Below are positions 63,611-64,000 of a stretch of 64,000 nucleotides of DNA, one piece after another (within the stretch, counting starts at the first letter, position 1; each line of letters begins with the position of its first letter). The notes under the pieces were generated by a model. That model was not told the origin of the DNA. It saw only the letters and a list, made by a program, of their open reading frames with translations, and ran no database searches. The translations under genes were made by a program, and so were the position numbers. This stretch comes from Hyphomicrobiales bacterium (GTDB lineage: Bacteria > Pseudomonadota > Alphaproteobacteria > Rhizobiales > Devosiaceae), in NCBI GenBank assembly GCA_027487555.1, contig JAIYDI010000029.1, forward strand, positions 218,621 through 282,620. Reading direction: 5' to 3'.

Positions 63611-64000
63611 ATGGCTAACATCAAAGTCGACGGTAAGCTCGTCGAGGTGCCGGATTACTACACGCTGATGCAAGCGGCCGAGGCGGCAGGGGCGGAAATT
63701 CCGCGCTTCTGCTGCCACGGGCGCCTCTCGGTGGCCGACAATTGCCGCATGTGCCTCATCGAGGTGAAGGGCGGACCTCCGAAGCCGCAGGCCAGCTGCG
63801 CCATGGGTGTGCGCGACCTGCGCCCCGGCCCGAACGGCGAGCCACCGGAAATCTTCACCAACACGCCGATGGTCAAGAAGGCCCGCGAAGGCGTGATGGA
63901 ATTCCTGCTGATCAACCATCCGCTCGATTGCCCGATCTGCGATCAGGGCGGCGAGTGCGACCTGCAGGATCAGGCGATGGCCTATGGCGTGGACAAATCC
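63611..64000 (+). CDS. nuoG: NADH-quinone oxidoreductase subunit G, N-terminal part (3' end outside window)
   Basis: The first 130 codons only. The [2Fe-2S] N1b ligands are in [20 protein letters not shown] and ASCAMGVRD; the [19 protein letters not shown] region carries His/Cys cluster ligands of the 75-kDa subunit. ATG 63611 follows the coiled-coil ORF by 3 bases. The gene continues past the window end. Confidence 0.96.
   Translation, partial: MANIKVDGKLVEVPDYYTLMQAAEAAGAEIPRFCCHGRLSVADNCRMCLIEVKGGPPKPQASCAMGVRDLRPGPNGEPPEIFTNTPMVKKAREGVMEFLLINHPLDCPICDQGGECDLQDQAMAYGVDKS

Overview
The window is GC-rich chromosomal DNA from an alphaproteobacterium. Markers are an NDUFA12-type complex I accessory subunit next to a DUF2155 gene, the dsbA-like/aroQ/accB/accC/aat gene order, a NuoE with a long C-terminal extension, a B12-dependent class II ribonucleotide reductase, and many ROK/Gfo-Idh/ABC sugar loci. 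This fits Hyphomicrobiales, perhaps a Devosia-like genus (inference). I saw no rRNA, tRNA, CRISPR array, transposase or phage gene.

Bases 1-20 kb are catabolic. First come two hydantoinase A/B (oxoprolinase-type) pairs, the first cut by the window edge, then a divergent exported metallo-beta-lactamase-fold hydrolase and a UPF0178 gene. Next is a tightly coupled minus-strand operon (13854 down to 7561): IclR regulator, amidohydrolase/lactonase, rhamnose-mutarotase-like protein, Gfo/Idh/MocA oxidoreductase, MaoC-like protein without its catalytic His, CaiB CoA-transferase, a solute-binding-fold protein without a signal peptide, and a MaoC hydratase. Divergent from it lies a complete sugar ABC importer (binding protein, two permeases, ATPase), then an enolase-superfamily acid-sugar dehydratase and a metallophosphoesterase. 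I read this as one regulon for oxidative breakdown of a sugar or acid sugar, unusual in carrying CoA-ester enzymes.

Bases 20-37.4 kb hold a second sugar region. It has a ROK kinase fused to a P-loop kinase, a LacD/YihT-type class I aldolase, a SorC regulator, a ribose/fructose-type ABC importer with a single-domain ATPase, a LacI regulator, and a PfkB kinase coupled to a GatZ/KbaZ (PF08013) protein. A ROK repressor then diverges from a six-gene operon: Gfo/Idh oxidoreductase, sugar-phosphate isomerase/epimerase, alpha/beta hydrolase, RPE-like epimerase, ROK kinase and SDR.

Bases 37.5-64 kb are mostly housekeeping. They include msrB, two small exported proteins, a thermonuclease-fold protein, an AT-rich orphan gene, and nrdJ with candidate tandem NrdR boxes. 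The NDUFA12/DUF2155 pair follows, then a cassette (ArsR regulator with a nested palindromic operator, SRPBCC, GyrI-like, APH(3')-type kinase) sitting next to aat, then an alpha/beta hydrolase, a 34-codon membrane ORF, accC-accB-aroQ, a DsbA-like protein, an aminotransferase, a GNAT fusion, VOC and WYL genes, and the start of the nuo operon (nuoA-F, a coiled-coil ORF, partial nuoG). Several hairpin-rich dispersed repeats lie between genes in this half.
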